64,000 nt of DNA, from positions 372,001-436,000 of the forward strand of contig JADJWS010000003.1 in the NCBI GenBank assembly GCA_016716235.1. Direction: 5' to 3'. The notes below the pieces were generated by a model. It was given only the letters and a program-made list of their open reading frames with translations, did no database searches and was not told the origin of the DNA. The position numbers and the translations under genes were made by a program. Below, piece after piece: positions 1 through 8,106 of this stretch (position 1 is its first letter; every line of letters starts with the position of its first letter). This DNA is from Candidatus Defluviilinea gracilis. Lineage in GTDB: Bacteria; Chloroflexota; Anaerolineae; Anaerolineales; Villigracilaceae.

Positions 1-1146
1 GATATCTTTCTCCGCGATGTAATCGAAGTTATGCAACGTGGCGCGTTCGACGATCACGCCGCCGATCTCCACCGCTTCAAGCACCGCGTACGGAGTCAGC
101 ACACCTGTCCGCCCCACCGCCACGCCGATGTCGTTGAGAGTCGTCGTCACCTCGCGGGCGGGGAACTTGAACGCGATCGCCCCGCGCGGATCTTTGCCCA
201 CGAAGCCAAGTTCACCAGCAAGAGTCAGATCGTCAATTTTGATGACCATGCCATCGGTTTCATAGGACAAGTCATCGCGTTTCTTTTCCCATGATTCAGT
301 GTAGGCAATCGCTTTTTCAAAATCATCGAACCGCTTTGCAATGTCAGTGACGGGGAAACCCAACGCCTTGAGATATTCCAAAATCTCCCATTGACTAGTT
401 GGAACCTTCCCGCCTTCCGCGTGAACAATTTGATACACCAAAATCGTGAGCGGACGCGAAGCGGTTAACTCTGGGTCAAGTTGCCGCAACGATCCCGCCG
501 CCGTGTTGCGCGGATTTTGATATGTCTTCTCGCCCGCTTCCTCCAATTTTCGATTCAACGCCTCAAATTCTTTCACAGGCATAAACGCCTCGCCGCGAAC
601 AACTAAATAGGTCGGAGGTCGAAGGTCGAAGGTCGCCGACTTTCGACTTTCGACTTTCGACTCCCGCACAGGAATCTTCAATGGAATAGAACGTATCGTC
701 CTCAAATTCTGCGTAATATCCTCCCCCACTTCGCCATCGCCGCGCGTCGCGCCTTGCACGAAGACTCCATCGCGGTAATGCAGGACAACCGACAAGCCGT
801 CAATCTTCGGCTCGACCACGAACTTCGCTTTTTCAACGCGATCATCAATTCGTTTGACTCGTTCCAGCCATGCGCGCGCATCGTCCGCGCCGAACGCGTT
901 GGCGAGCGAGAGGATCGGCGCGGGGTGGCGCACCTTGTCGAAGCGGTCGGCGGGCTTGGCTCCCGCGCGACGCGTCGGCGAATCCGCCGTGATCCAGTCG
1001 GGGCGCTCGGCTTCGATCCGCTTGAGTTCGTTCAGCAGTTTGTCGAATTCCGCGTCGCTGATGATCGGCGAATCCATCACGTGATAGCGATGGTTATGAA
1101 AATGGATTTTTTCTTTGAGTTCTTCATAGCGGGATTTGGTTGCCAT
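1..1146 (-). CDS. ligA: NAD-dependent DNA ligase LigA (N-terminal part, runs off the window)
   Basis: This gene seals nicks during replication and repair using NAD+ as adenylate donor. It is read leftward from ATG at 1146, and 382 codons are visible before the window edge. The adenylation lysine lies in the VEPKIDG motif (about residue 114), preceded by the LigA-type Ia domain (HNHRYHVMDSP; DAEFD). Further motifs seen are TRGDGEVGED, NPRNTAAGSLRQ and VGRTGVLTP, the start of the OB fold. Residues about 161-179 are an extra segment encoded by a 7-bp repeat array (see 610-664). The start is only 20 bp from the divergent nadD and has no Shine-Dalgarno; a TATAAT on the minus strand ends six bases before the ATG. 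The identification is firm; the C-terminal half (OB fold, Zn finger, HhH, BRCT) lies outside the window. Confidence 0.96.
   Translation of the reverse strand, partial: MATKSRYEELKEKIHFHNHRYHVMDSPIISDAEFDKLLNELKRIEAERPDWITADSPTRRAGAKPADRFDKVRHPAPILSLANAFGADDARAWLERVKRIDDRVEKAKFVVEPKIDGLSVVLHYRDGVFVQGATRGDGEVGEDITQNLRTIRSIPLKIPVRESKVESRKSATFDLRPPTYLVVRGEAFMPVKEFEALNRKLEEAGEKTYQNPRNTAAGSLRQLDPELTASRPLTILVYQIVHAEGGKVPTSQWEILEYLKALGFPVTDIAKRFDDFEKAIAYTESWEKKRDDLSYETDGMVIKIDDLTLAGELGFVGKDPRGAIAFKFPAREVTTTLNDIGVAVGRTGVLTPYAVLEAVEIGGVIVERATLHNFDYIAEKDI
610..664. repeat. 7-bp tandem/inverted repeat inside ligA
   Basis: Two GGTCGAA-type heptamer copies are followed by three to four CGACTTT copies. The two halves are complementary apart from one G/A difference, so the array can fold into a hairpin. 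It lies wholly inside ligA in the open frame and codes for a Ser/Lys/Arg/Pro-rich insert (about residues 161-179) between two conserved strands of the adenylation domain. The repeat is read directly; a surface-loop position is inferred. Confidence 0.85.
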
Positions 1147-1166
1147 ATTTGAATTATACTTCCGAC
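1147..1166. promoter_or_regulatory. 20-bp divergent ligA/nadD promoter with overlapping -10 boxes
   Basis: The whole gap between the two ATGs is 20 bp. A plus-strand TATACT (1155-1160) ends six bases before the nadD ATG, and a minus-strand TATAAT (1158-1153) ends six bases before the ligA ATG. The boxes overlap by four bases. Neither gene has a Shine-Dalgarno, so both messages are probably leaderless and the two promoters probably exclude each other. Confidence 0.65.
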
Positions 1167-1772
1167 ATGCCGCAACGCATCGGTCTCTTCGGCGGGACGT
1201 TTGACCCGCCTCATCTTGGACATTTGATCCTCGCTTCGGAAGCGCAATCGCAATTGGAGTTGGATCGCCTCTTGTGGATTCTCACGCCCGAGCCGCCGCA
1301 CAAGTTGGATCAACGCATCACGCCGACAGAACATCGCCTTGCAATGGTAAAACTTGCAATTGCCGATAATCCATCGTTCGAACTTTCAGATGTGGAAATC
1401 AATCGTCCAGCTCCGCAATACACATCCGACACGATCAAATTGATCGCCGAGCAAAATCCACACGCCGAAATTGTTCCCATCATCGGCGGAGATTCACTGC
1501 GCGATTTGCCAACGTGGCATCAACCGAAAGAGATCGTCTATGCCTGTCACTGGATCGGCGTAATGCGCCGTCCGCACGAAAAAGCAAGTTTGGATGAACT
1601 CGAACGCGAATTGCCTGGCATCCGCTCGAAGGTCCATTATGTAGACGCGCCGCTGTTGGAGATCGCCTCGCGCGAGATCCGCAGTCGCATCGCGGAGGGG
1701 AGATCAGTTCGTTATTATCTCCCAACATCTGTGTACGAATACATCGAACGGCATCATCTATACCAGCAATGA
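1167..1772 (+). CDS. nadD: Nicotinate-nucleotide adenylyltransferase
   Basis: NadD adenylates nicotinate mononucleotide in NAD synthesis. The start carries the nucleotidyltransferase signature GGTFDPPHLGHL. TPEPPHK, IIGGDSL and the late SREIRSRI motif, followed by the C-terminal LPTSVYEYI, are characteristic of NadD. About 202 residues is normal for the family. A TTG at 1140 would add nine residues but would overlap the ligA start; ATG 1167 is preferred because it sits directly before the conserved strand and behind a suitably spaced -10 box. It is divergent from ligA, which is itself NAD-dependent. The assignment is confident. Confidence 0.95.
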   Translation: MPQRIGLFGGTFDPPHLGHLILASEAQSQLELDRLLWILTPEPPHKLDQRITPTEHRLAMVKLAIADNPSFELSDVEINRPAPQYTSDTIKLIAEQNPHAEIVPIIGGDSLRDLPTWHQPKEIVYACHWIGVMRRPHEKASLDELERELPGIRSKVHYVDAPLLEIASREIRSRIAEGRSVRYYLPTSVYEYIERHHLYQQ

Positions 1773-1812
1773 ACCATAACTACAACACAAGATCAAAGAC
1801 CACGCGGGACTA

Positions 1813-1862
1813 CTCAATCATCAATCCCCAATCGAAAATCGCAAATCGTCAATCGTAAATCC
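1813..1862. repeat. Degenerate AATCGNN heptamer array
   Basis: Heptamers of the form AATCGAA, AATCGCA, AATCGTC and AATCGTA run in tandem between nadD and the next gene, ending just before its start codon at 1866. The array belongs to the same short-period class as those at 610, 33219, 37453, 51055 and 53963. No separate regulatory signal is visible. Confidence 0.7.
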
Positions 1863-1865
1863 AAA

Positions 1866-2999
1866 ATGTCTCTCCTCCTCGACTCCCTCTTCTCCTCCGT
1901 CGCGCTCAGCCACCTCATCGTAGACGTGTTCAACAGCGCACGCCCCGTCCTGCTCACATATCTCGGGCTAAGCGAATCGCAGATCGCGCTCATCACCACC
2001 ATCTACATCTGGACGGCGTCCATCACTCAACCATTCTTCGGCTGGATGTCCGACCGCGTCGGTCCGCGCTGGCTGGCGGCGGGCGGCGTGTTGTGGATGA
2101 CGATATTCTTCACTGGCGCGATCTACGTGACGGGGACGGGCGGATTCATCTGCCTGATCATCGCCGCGCTCGGTTCTTCCGCCTTTCATCCTGTCGGCAC
2201 AGCCCAAGCGACTCTACAGGGACGCGCTCTGCTCAAGGGGCGCGACACCACCTCCACATCGTTGTTCTTCATGGCAGGTCAGCTCGGACATTTCCTCGGT
2301 CCGATTCTCACAGGCTTGATCCTTGCCCAACTTGGTCTGCATTGGCTAGTGATCATTCCCATCATTTCGATTCCCATCGGCGTTTCGCTCGCATATCAAC
2401 TACGGCACAATCATCCGCATCCCAAACCAAAACATGACGATGGAAAAATCCGTTTGCAAGCGGGCATCGGATTCATCGTCATCCTCGCCGCAGTAGCGAC
2501 TTTACAATCATGGGCGCAATCGAACATGATGGCGTTCGTCCCGAAATACATCAAGGACTTGGGTCAAAGCGCGGTCACGTATGGCAACATCGCGGGCTTG
2601 TACATGGGCGGTTCTGCGATTGGCAACGTCATCGGCGGGCATCTAGGCGACAAATACACCAAACGCAAAGTCGCCGCGACGGCGTTGTTCCTCGCGGCAT
2701 TCCCCACCTACATCATCAGCCAGATCGGATGGTCGCTGTGGCTGTACGCGTTGATTCCGCTCGCGGGGGCTTGCACGGGCGCGGTGCACAGCATCATGGT
2801 TGTGCTTGCCCAGCGAGTCATCTCAGGCGGCATGGCTCTCGCCTCGGGACTCATCCTCGGCTTCATCTTCTCGGCAGGCGCGTTGGGGCTGTTGCTCACG
2901 GGTCCGCTGGCGGAAAGTCACGGCTTCCCCACAGTGTTGATGATGACAACAGGCTTGGTGTTGCTCGCCAGTCCGCTGGCGTGGATGTTGAGGGAATAA
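1866..2999 (+). CDS. MFS exporter, fosmidomycin-resistance (Fsr)-like
   Basis: This is a 377-residue inner-membrane transporter with about 12 hydrophobic segments. Motif A of the major facilitator superfamily is seen as GWMSDRVGPR in the N half and a related GGHLGDKYTKRK in the C half. The SSAFHPVGTAQAT stretch resembles the conserved His-Pro segment of the Fsr/FsrA subfamily, which exports fosmidomycin and other small molecules. The substrate cannot be read from the sequence. The start at 1866 follows a repeat array directly, so promoter and ribosome site are unclear. The family is confident; the specific resistance role is not. Confidence 0.8.
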   Translation: MSLLLDSLFSSVALSHLIVDVFNSARPVLLTYLGLSESQIALITTIYIWTASITQPFFGWMSDRVGPRWLAAGGVLWMTIFFTGAIYVTGTGGFICLIIAALGSSAFHPVGTAQATLQGRALLKGRDTTSTSLFFMAGQLGHFLGPILTGLILAQLGLHWLVIIPIISIPIGVSLAYQLRHNHPHPKPKHDDGKIRLQAGIGFIVILAAVATLQSWAQSNMMAFVPKYIKDLGQSAVTYGNIAGLYMGGSAIGNVIGGHLGDKYTKRKVAATALFLAAFPTYIISQIGWSLWLYALIPLAGACTGAVHSIMVVLAQRVISGGMALASGLILGFIFSAGALGLLLTGPLAESHGFPTVLMMTTGLVLLASPLAWMLRE

Positions 3000-3006
3000 T
3001 TTGGCT

Positions 3007-3031
3007 GTATAATCGAGTTGCGAGGTGAAAC
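3007..3031 (+). promoter_or_regulatory. -10 box and ribosome site before the DUF433 gene
   Basis: A TATAAT at about 3008-3013 is followed by GAGGTG a few bases before the ATG at 3032. Unlike many starts in this window, this one has a usual leader. No clear -35 is seen. Confidence 0.5.
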
Positions 3032-3232
3032 ATGACCGACCAAAAATTGCTTGAACGGATTAGCATGAACCCCAATATTATGGCGGGCAAACCTGTCATC
3101 AACGGAACGCGCCTGACGGTGGAGTTCATCTTGAATATGCTCGCACACGGACAAACTGCGCCGGAAATTATGGACGAATACAAGGACTTGAAACCCGAAG
3201 ATATTCAAGCCTGTATCTTGTTTGCAAGCTAG
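3032..3232 (+). CDS. DUF433 family small protein (antitoxin-like)
   Basis: This 66-residue protein has the DUF433 pattern: NPNIMAGKPVINGTRLTV, then EFILNMLAHGQT and a YKDLKPEDIQACI segment predicted to form a winged-helix DNA-binding fold. DUF433 proteins are commonly paired with PIN-like (DUF5615) toxins, but no such partner follows here; instead a MazEF-like pair starts 13 bp downstream. The C-terminus stops a few residues earlier than usual (ILFAS), so it may be slightly truncated. The role is inferred from the family only. Confidence 0.8.
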   Translation: MTDQKLLERISMNPNIMAGKPVINGTRLTVEFILNMLAHGQTAPEIMDEYKDLKPEDIQACILFAS

Positions 3233-3245
3233 AAAGAGACAGATT

Positions 3246-3458
3246 ATGAACGCCTCAGCACAAACCGCACTCAAATACGATGTTGAAGTCGCCGAAAACG
3301 GACAGGTCGAATTGACCGTCCCATTCCCTGCTGGCGCGCATGTGACCGTTTTCATTGTGGAAGCGGGAGAATCGTTCAGCGATTTACTCGGCGCGGCGGA
3401 AAGCAGTCTCGCATTTTGGGATAATTCATACGACGATGAGGATTGGAACAATGCCTGA
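3246..3458 (+). CDS. Putative antitoxin of a MazF-type pair
   Basis: A 70-residue acidic protein with a beta-rich N half and a strongly acidic tail (DNSYDDEDWNNA). It overlaps the downstream MazF-like toxin by 8 bp, the usual arrangement for translational coupling of antitoxin and toxin. ATG 3246 is chosen over an upstream in-frame start (3222) because a GAGAC stretch lies just before it. The N-terminal strands do not match a DNA-binding family recognised here, so the antitoxin role rests on position, size and acidity. Confidence 0.65.
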   Translation: MNASAQTALKYDVEVAENGQVELTVPFPAGAHVTVFIVEAGESFSDLLGAAESSLAFWDNSYDDEDWNNA

Positions 3459-3798
3459 GCAAGGGGACATTTTGCCGGTTCCAATCCCATTCACCGACCT
3501 TTCCTCCCAAAAGCGGCGACCTGTTATCGTCATTTCCAACAATGCTTACAATAAAAAGACAACGGATCTCGTCGTTGTCGCTATGACCTCCAACCCTGCG
3601 GAGACTGAATATAGTTTCACCATCACTTCAGGCGATTTAGAAAAGGGGACACTCAACCACCCTGGCAAAGTCCGCGCCGATAAGATTTACACGATAGCAA
3701 CATCTATTATCGTTAAAACCTTTGGGCGAGTGAATGAAAATGTGTTGGAAAAAATTCGTGGGGAACTTCAATCTTTAACCGCAAAGAAGGCAAGATAA
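3451..3798 (+). CDS. MazF/PemK family endoribonuclease toxin
   Basis: This 115-residue protein begins with QGDILPVPIPFTDLSSQKRRPVIVIS, the usual N-terminal barrel of MazF/PemK/YdcE toxins, followed by VVVAMTSNP and KVRADKIYTI. The (K/R)RPV strand with its conserved arginine and the S/T-N-P segment form the RNA-binding and active site in the family. It would cleave cellular RNA when free of antitoxin. ATG 3451 lies inside the end of the antitoxin gene. The family call is confident; cleavage specificity is unknown. Confidence 0.88.
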   Translation: MPEQGDILPVPIPFTDLSSQKRRPVIVISNNAYNKKTTDLVVVAMTSNPAETEYSFTITSGDLEKGTLNHPGKVRADKIYTIATSIIVKTFGRVNENVLEKIRGELQSLTAKKAR

Positions 3799-3916
3799 GA
3801 ACGCGCCTGCCGCCATAACCCACAAACATCTTTGTAACCTCCCTCCTCCTAAAACTTCCTGTACACAAAATTATATATAATTTATAATCTGCCCACCCAC
3901 TTCCCGAAGGAGGCAG

Positions 3917-4675
3917 ATGGCTAGCCGCTCCCCTATTATTGAAGAAAACGAGTTCATCCAGAAACGCCCGCTCAAAGAGGACATCTTCGACGTTCTGCAC
4001 GACAAGATCGTCTCGGGCAAGTACAAGCCTGGCGAATGGTTGCGGCAGGACGAGATCGCGACTCAACTCGGCGTGAGCATGACCCCCGTCCGCGAGGGAC
4101 TCGACTTGCTCGTCTCATCGGGCCTGGCGGAACGCGTCCCGTATCGCGGCGTCCGCGTGCGCGAGATCGTGATGAAGGACGTGGTCGAAGCGTACGGCTT
4201 GCGTCTCATGCTCGAAGTGGTCATTGCCCAAGAGGCGGCGAAAAATATAACGCCTGAGCAGGTCGCCCGTCTGGAACGAACGATTGCCGAGTCGAAAAAA
4301 CACAACTCGCTGAAAGAAATGTCCGTGGCGCGGAAGTTGAGTCGCGAATTTCATTCCGCCATCGCAGACATCACGAAGAATGAATTGCTCATCAAGTTGT
4401 ATGGCGTCGTTGCCAACGCCTTCCCAGATTGGATTCTGTACGAAGCCATCTTCCGCAAGCCTGAAATTTTGGCGGGCAGTATGAGCGACATGCACGACGA
4501 GCACACACTGATCGTCAACGCGCTCAAAAAACGCGACGGGTTGAAAGCCGCGTTACATTCTGTTGAGCACGTGATGGAGTCAGGCAAGTGGCTGGAGAAA
4601 TATCTCGAGCACCCCGTCCCTGCCGAGTTGTTGCGCGAAAAAGAGGAACAGGTTTTGTCGTTGTTAAAAAAGTAA
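3917..4675 (+). CDS. GntR/FadR-type transcriptional regulator with FCD domain
   Basis: A 252-residue regulator. Residues about 20-85 form the GntR winged helix (LHDKIVSGKYKPGEWLRQDEIATQLGVSMTPVREGLDLL) and about 100-230 the all-helical FCD ligand domain (LRLMLEVVIAQEAA; FHSAIADIT; EHTLIVNALKKRD). FCD regulators sense small organic acids or amines through a metal-binding pocket. It is the first gene before the corrinoid/MttB cluster on the same strand, so it is the likely local repressor or activator. An AAGGAGG ribosome site at 3906 and a weak TATAAT-like stretch near 3880 precede ATG 3917. Confidence 0.9.
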   Translation: MASRSPIIEENEFIQKRPLKEDIFDVLHDKIVSGKYKPGEWLRQDEIATQLGVSMTPVREGLDLLVSSGLAERVPYRGVRVREIVMKDVVEAYGLRLMLEVVIAQEAAKNITPEQVARLERTIAESKKHNSLKEMSVARKLSREFHSAIADITKNELLIKLYGVVANAFPDWILYEAIFRKPEILAGSMSDMHDEHTLIVNALKKRDGLKAALHSVEHVMESGKWLEKYLEHPVPAELLREKEEQVLSLLKK

Positions 4676-4823
4676 TCGGTGGTTGAGTAGGGCTGAGCGT
4701 TCGTTGCGAAGCGCGTATCGAAACCACCAGTAAGAATAAATCTTTTGTTACAAGAGAACTCTTGAAAACTGTTGGTTTCGATACGCCCCGCGAATTGCAT
4801 GCGGGGCTACTCAACCAACGATT
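4674..4823. repeat. GGTGGTTGAG inverted-repeat element, copy 1
   Basis: The element begins CGGTGGTTGAGTAG and ends CTACTCAACCAACG, with inner arms GCGTATCGAAACCACC and GGTTTCGATACGCC around an AT-rich core. It is about 150 bp and fills the gap between the GntR gene and the corrinoid-protein gene. Two related copies lie at 10113 and 11764, in the same cluster. There is no coding capacity; it is MITE- or REP-like in form. Confidence 0.8.
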
Positions 4824-4852
4824 TTGATTGAAATCAAATTAGGAGTCTATTC

Positions 4853-5503
4853 ATGTCGGAAGAACTTTATAAGCAAATGGCGCAGAGCATCATCGAAGGT
4901 GAAAAGGAAATCGCCATCGAACTTGCAAAAAAATCCATCGAGTTGAACATGCACCCGCTCGACACGATCACCAAGGGATTCGTCGTCGGCGTCAACTACA
5001 TCGGCGACCAGTTCGGCGCGGGCGAAGCCTTCCTGCCCGAGTTGGTAATGGCAGGCGAAGCGATGAAAGCCGCCGTCGCCGTGCTTGAACCCGAACTGCT
5101 CAAACTCGGCGAAGCGCGCGAAGTGATGGGGCGTGTTGTCCTTGCGACAGTCGAAGGCGACATTCACGAGATCGGCAAAACGCTCGTCGGCACGATGCTT
5201 TCCGCTTCGGGATTTGAAGTCACCGACTTGGGCGTGGACCAGCCCGCCGAAAAGATCATCGGCAAAGCGCTCGAAATCGACGCGCAGATCATCGGCATGA
5301 GCGCGTTGTTGACGACAACGATGATTCGTCAGCGCGAAGTAATTGAAGAACTCGACAAAGAAGGCTTGCGTCCGCGCATCAAAGTGATGGTTGGCGGAGC
5401 GCCGATCACCAAAGACTGGGCGGAAAAGATCAAAGCCGACGGCACAGCCGAAGACGCGGTCGGCGCGGTGCAATTGGCGAAGAAGTTGGTTGGTAAGGAA
5501 TGA
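4853..5503 (+). CDS. Corrinoid protein of a methylamine-type methyltransferase system (MttC/MtbC-like)
   Basis: This 216-residue protein carries the methyl group on cobalamin between an MttB-family enzyme and a downstream acceptor methyltransferase. Residues about 1-90 form the helical cap (YIGDQFGAGEAFLPELVMAGEAM). Residues about 95-215 form the Rossmann B12 domain with the cobalt-ligating histidine in GDIHEIGKTLV, then SALLTTTM and MVGGAPIT. An AGGAG site lies just before the ATG at 4853. It is followed by an mttB-type gene and, further on, a second one, so a single corrinoid protein may serve both. No corrinoid reactivase (RamA) or acceptor methyltransferase is in the window. Confidence 0.93.
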   Translation: MSEELYKQMAQSIIEGEKEIAIELAKKSIELNMHPLDTITKGFVVGVNYIGDQFGAGEAFLPELVMAGEAMKAAVAVLEPELLKLGEAREVMGRVVLATVEGDIHEIGKTLVGTMLSASGFEVTDLGVDQPAEKIIGKALEIDAQIIGMSALLTTTMIRQREVIEELDKEGLRPRIKVMVGGAPITKDWAEKIKADGTAEDAVGAVQLAKKLVGKE

Positions 5504-5795
5504 TTTTTTACCACGAAGGACACTAAGAGCACTAAGTTTTAATTTCGTGATGGGTTTGTTGGTTTTCCAAGAGCAAACTCATGAGAGTCGGTGAGTCCGC
5601 TTCAGCGGGCTTTGTAAGAATAGCACGGGTGTTTCGCCCGTGCGGGCATAATCAAACCGCTACCAAAGTCTATCCTCACACCACAACCTCATCCCCATTC
5701 GCGCAGATTAGCGTGGATTGGTGGATAATTTTTCTTTATCCTTGTCTTTTCCTTTGTGTACTTCGTGTCCTTTGTGTTTAAAAAAGAGGTAGATA
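5504..5795. repeat. Repeat-filled gap with inverted CACGAAG/CTTCGTG arrays
   Basis: There is no gene in these 292 bases. The left end (about 5512-5537) carries an 8-bp-period array (CACGAAGG, ACACTAAG, AGCACTAAG). The right end (about 5744-5785) carries its inverted counterpart (CTTTGTGTACTTCGTGTCC). Between them are a GTCCGCTTCAGCGGGC hairpin, a GCACGGG/CCCGTGC hairpin (about 5624-5645) and a GATTAGCGTGGATTGG unit. An AAGAGGTAG ribosome site for the next gene ends the region. Confidence 0.65.
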
Positions 5796-7274
5796 ATGCA
5801 ACCCAAACTCACCCTCCTCACCGACGACATCATCCAGCGCATCCTCGACGAAGCGCATCAACTCCTGCTCAAGCCTGGAGTCAAAGTCAACAACGACGAA
5901 GCGCGGGAACTTCTCGCCTCCGCTGGCGCGCAAGTGGACACTGAAACCAACGTCGTCCACATCCCCGAACAAATCGTGCGTAAGGCGTTAGAGTCCGTTC
6001 CGCGCGAGTTTTATCTCTACGATTACGACGGTAATCCCACGGTCAAATACGGCGGCGACGCGGTCCACTTCGACCCTGGCTCGTCGGGCATCGCCATGCT
6101 CAACCCCGAAACGCTCGAGCATGATACAACCGAAACCTATCACCTTCTCAAGTTAATCAAAGTCGCGGAGCAACTTCCGCAATACGACGCGCAGTCCACG
6201 GCGGTGGTTTGCCACGATGTGCCGCAAGCAATACAGGATTCGTATCGCCTGTATCTCGCGCTACTGTACTCCAGGAAGCCGATCGTCACTGGCGCGTTCA
6301 CCAACAAAACCGTCAACGAGATGATCGACATGCTCGTCATCCTCGCGGGCGGACGCGACGCCTCGCGCGAAAAGCCTCGCGCCATCTTCGACGTGTGTCC
6401 TGCTCCCCCGCTCATTTGGAGCAACTTCGCGGCGGGCAATCTCATCGCGCTTGCGCGCGCGGGCATCCCTGCCGAGATCGTTTCGGTTCCGCTTGCAGGC
6501 GCGGCGGCGCCCGTCACGTTGCTCGGCGCGGTCACGCAACACACCGCAGAATGTCTCGCGGGCATCACCATCCATCAACTTGCGAAAGCGGGTTCGCCCA
6601 TCGTTTGGGGCGGCGCGGCGTGCATCTTCGACATGAAAAAAGGCGCGACCCCCATGGGCGCGGTCGAAACTGCCATGCTCGATTGTTCGTACGCGCAAGT
6701 TGCAAAATCGTTGAACATGCCCACGCACACCTACCTCGGCGCGACCGATTCAAAACTTGTCGACGCACAAGCGGGACTCGAAAGCGGCATCACCGCAATG
6801 ATCGGCGCGCTCAGCGGCATCAACATGATCTCTGGCTCGGGCATGTTGGATTTTCTTTCGTGCCACTCCGCCGAAAAACTCGTCATCGACGCGGAGGGTA
6901 TCGCGATGGCAAAGCGCATGATCGCTGGCGTGCAACTCCACACCGAAACGCTCGCCACAGGTTTCTACGACGACAACATCAACTTCAAAGGCGGCGACTT
7001 CCTCAAGCAACGCATCACGATGCAACTCTTCCGCAAAGAACAGCATCTGCCCAGCAACGTCATTGACCGCGACTCGATGCGCAACTGGAAGGAAGCAGGC
7101 TCATTGGATTCCTTCGCCCGCGCAAAAGTGATCGTGGATGGACTGCTCGCTTCTTACTCCCGACCTCGGCTTGATGAGGCTAAAGCGACAGCGCTCCACG
7201 CCTTCATGCTGACCCTCGCCCAAAAAGCTGGCATGGATGCGTTGCCCCAGCTGGAAGAATATGAACGAACATAA
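5796..7274 (+). CDS. MttB superfamily methyltransferase without pyrrolysine (quaternary-amine type), copy 1
   Basis: This 492-residue TIM-barrel methyltransferase is related to trimethylamine methyltransferase MttB. True TMA enzymes read through an in-frame TAG as pyrrolysine; this frame has none, placing it with the non-Pyl members, of which known ones demethylate glycine betaine, proline betaine, carnitine or butyrobetaine. Visible family segments are HFDPGSSGIAMLNPET, CPAPPLIWSN, EIVSVPLAGAAAPVT, GAVTQHTAECLAGI and a C-terminal RKEQHLPSNVIDRDS. It lies about 290 bp after the corrinoid-protein gene, its likely methyl acceptor. The exact substrate cannot be read. Confidence 0.88.
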   Translation: MQPKLTLLTDDIIQRILDEAHQLLLKPGVKVNNDEARELLASAGAQVDTETNVVHIPEQIVRKALESVPREFYLYDYDGNPTVKYGGDAVHFDPGSSGIAMLNPETLEHDTTETYHLLKLIKVAEQLPQYDAQSTAVVCHDVPQAIQDSYRLYLALLYSRKPIVTGAFTNKTVNEMIDMLVILAGGRDASREKPRAIFDVCPAPPLIWSNFAAGNLIALARAGIPAEIVSVPLAGAAAPVTLLGAVTQHTAECLAGITIHQLAKAGSPIVWGGAACIFDMKKGATPMGAVETAMLDCSYAQVAKSLNMPTHTYLGATDSKLVDAQAGLESGITAMIGALSGINMISGSGMLDFLSCHSAEKLVIDAEGIAMAKRMIAGVQLHTETLATGFYDDNINFKGGDFLKQRITMQLFRKEQHLPSNVIDRDSMRNWKEAGSLDSFARAKVIVDGLLASYSRPRLDEAKATALHAFMLTLAQKAGMDALPQLEEYERT

Positions 7275-7364
7275 AGCATAAGCTTTCGAGTCATGCATAG
7301 GATAAAATCGTCTTAACGCCTTATAATGAAGCGCAGACCGTATATTTTTTGAGGAGAATGTCAT

Positions 7365-7892
7365 ATGCGCAGGATAATTTCAATATTAATTGGAATCGTC
7401 GTTATGGTAGTCGTGTTCCTATCACTCGGATTACTCGTCTCATCGCTGGCTGTCCGCTGTGATTTGCAGAACGATCAGGTCTATACCTGTCAAGCCCGCG
7501 ATACGCTGTTCGGTGTCACCATCAGGGAAGTAAGTGCCGAACAGGTTTACGATATATCACGCGAACTCACCTGCAAAGGAGCCGGTCCCAATAAAGGATG
7601 CAGCGCTCACGCGGAATTCAATACCGCCACAGGAGAGACGATCATTTTGAGCACGTTATATACCAACCCCGACCAAGTTCAAAAAGCAGTAAACGCGCTC
7701 AAGCCGCTCATGGCAGACAAATCCACGCCTATTGACATAGTCTTCCCGCCTTCGACTTTTACATCGGTCGTCATATTCTCCGTCGTTTCGTGCTTGTTTA
7801 TCCTGTTCGTATTGATCGCGCTCATCTTCCTGTTTGGTAAGGATCCGAAGGATCTTAAAGCACGCACGATTGACTTGAGAAGGAAAAACTAA
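7365..7892 (+). CDS. Unrecognised small membrane protein
   Basis: A 175-residue protein with one hydrophobic segment near the N-terminus (about residues 4-30) and one near the C-terminus (about 133-158). The middle part holds several cysteines (CDLQNDQVYTCQ; CKGAGPNKGC) that could form disulfides if it faces outside. The C-terminal tail is short and basic (KARTIDLRRKN). GAGGAG lies just upstream of ATG 7365 and a TATAAT at about 7321. It stands between the two methyltransferase genes of the cluster, but no functional link is visible. No family was recognised. Confidence 0.75.
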   Translation: MRRIISILIGIVVMVVVFLSLGLLVSSLAVRCDLQNDQVYTCQARDTLFGVTIREVSAEQVYDISRELTCKGAGPNKGCSAHAEFNTATGETIILSTLYTNPDQVQKAVNALKPLMADKSTPIDIVFPPSTFTSVVIFSVVSCLFILFVLIALIFLFGKDPKDLKARTIDLRRKN

Positions 7893-8008
7893 CGTTTCGG
7901 CGCAAAGTTGTTTCCTGCGCTCCACGCCTTCATCTTCATGCTGGCTTCGCCCAAAGAGTGGGCATAGAGGCGTTGCCATCATTGGACGAATCGCCATCTA
8001 TCGTAACT

Positions 8009-8090
8009 AGCTGACGAGTATACAAGTATACAAATACACACGTAAACAGGTAAACGCGTGTCCACTTGTGTACTTGTTTATATGTTTCCG
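8009..8090. repeat. 8-bp-period inverted repeat array
   Basis: Units such as GTATACAA, GTAAACAG and GTAAACGC run rightwards and are mirrored after about 8060 by CACTTGTGTACTTGTTTATATG, so the array can fold into one long imperfect hairpin. It ends about 15 bases before the S9 peptidase start. The same units recur at 52229-52267. Confidence 0.8.
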
Positions 8091-8106
8091 TGTCTGCCTC
8101 CACCCC

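Noticed and set aside
5796..7274. Possible pyrrolysine-containing trimethylamine methyltransferase
   Set aside because: The reading frame has no in-frame TAG and is full length, as is the paralogue at 10342; both are non-pyrrolysine members.
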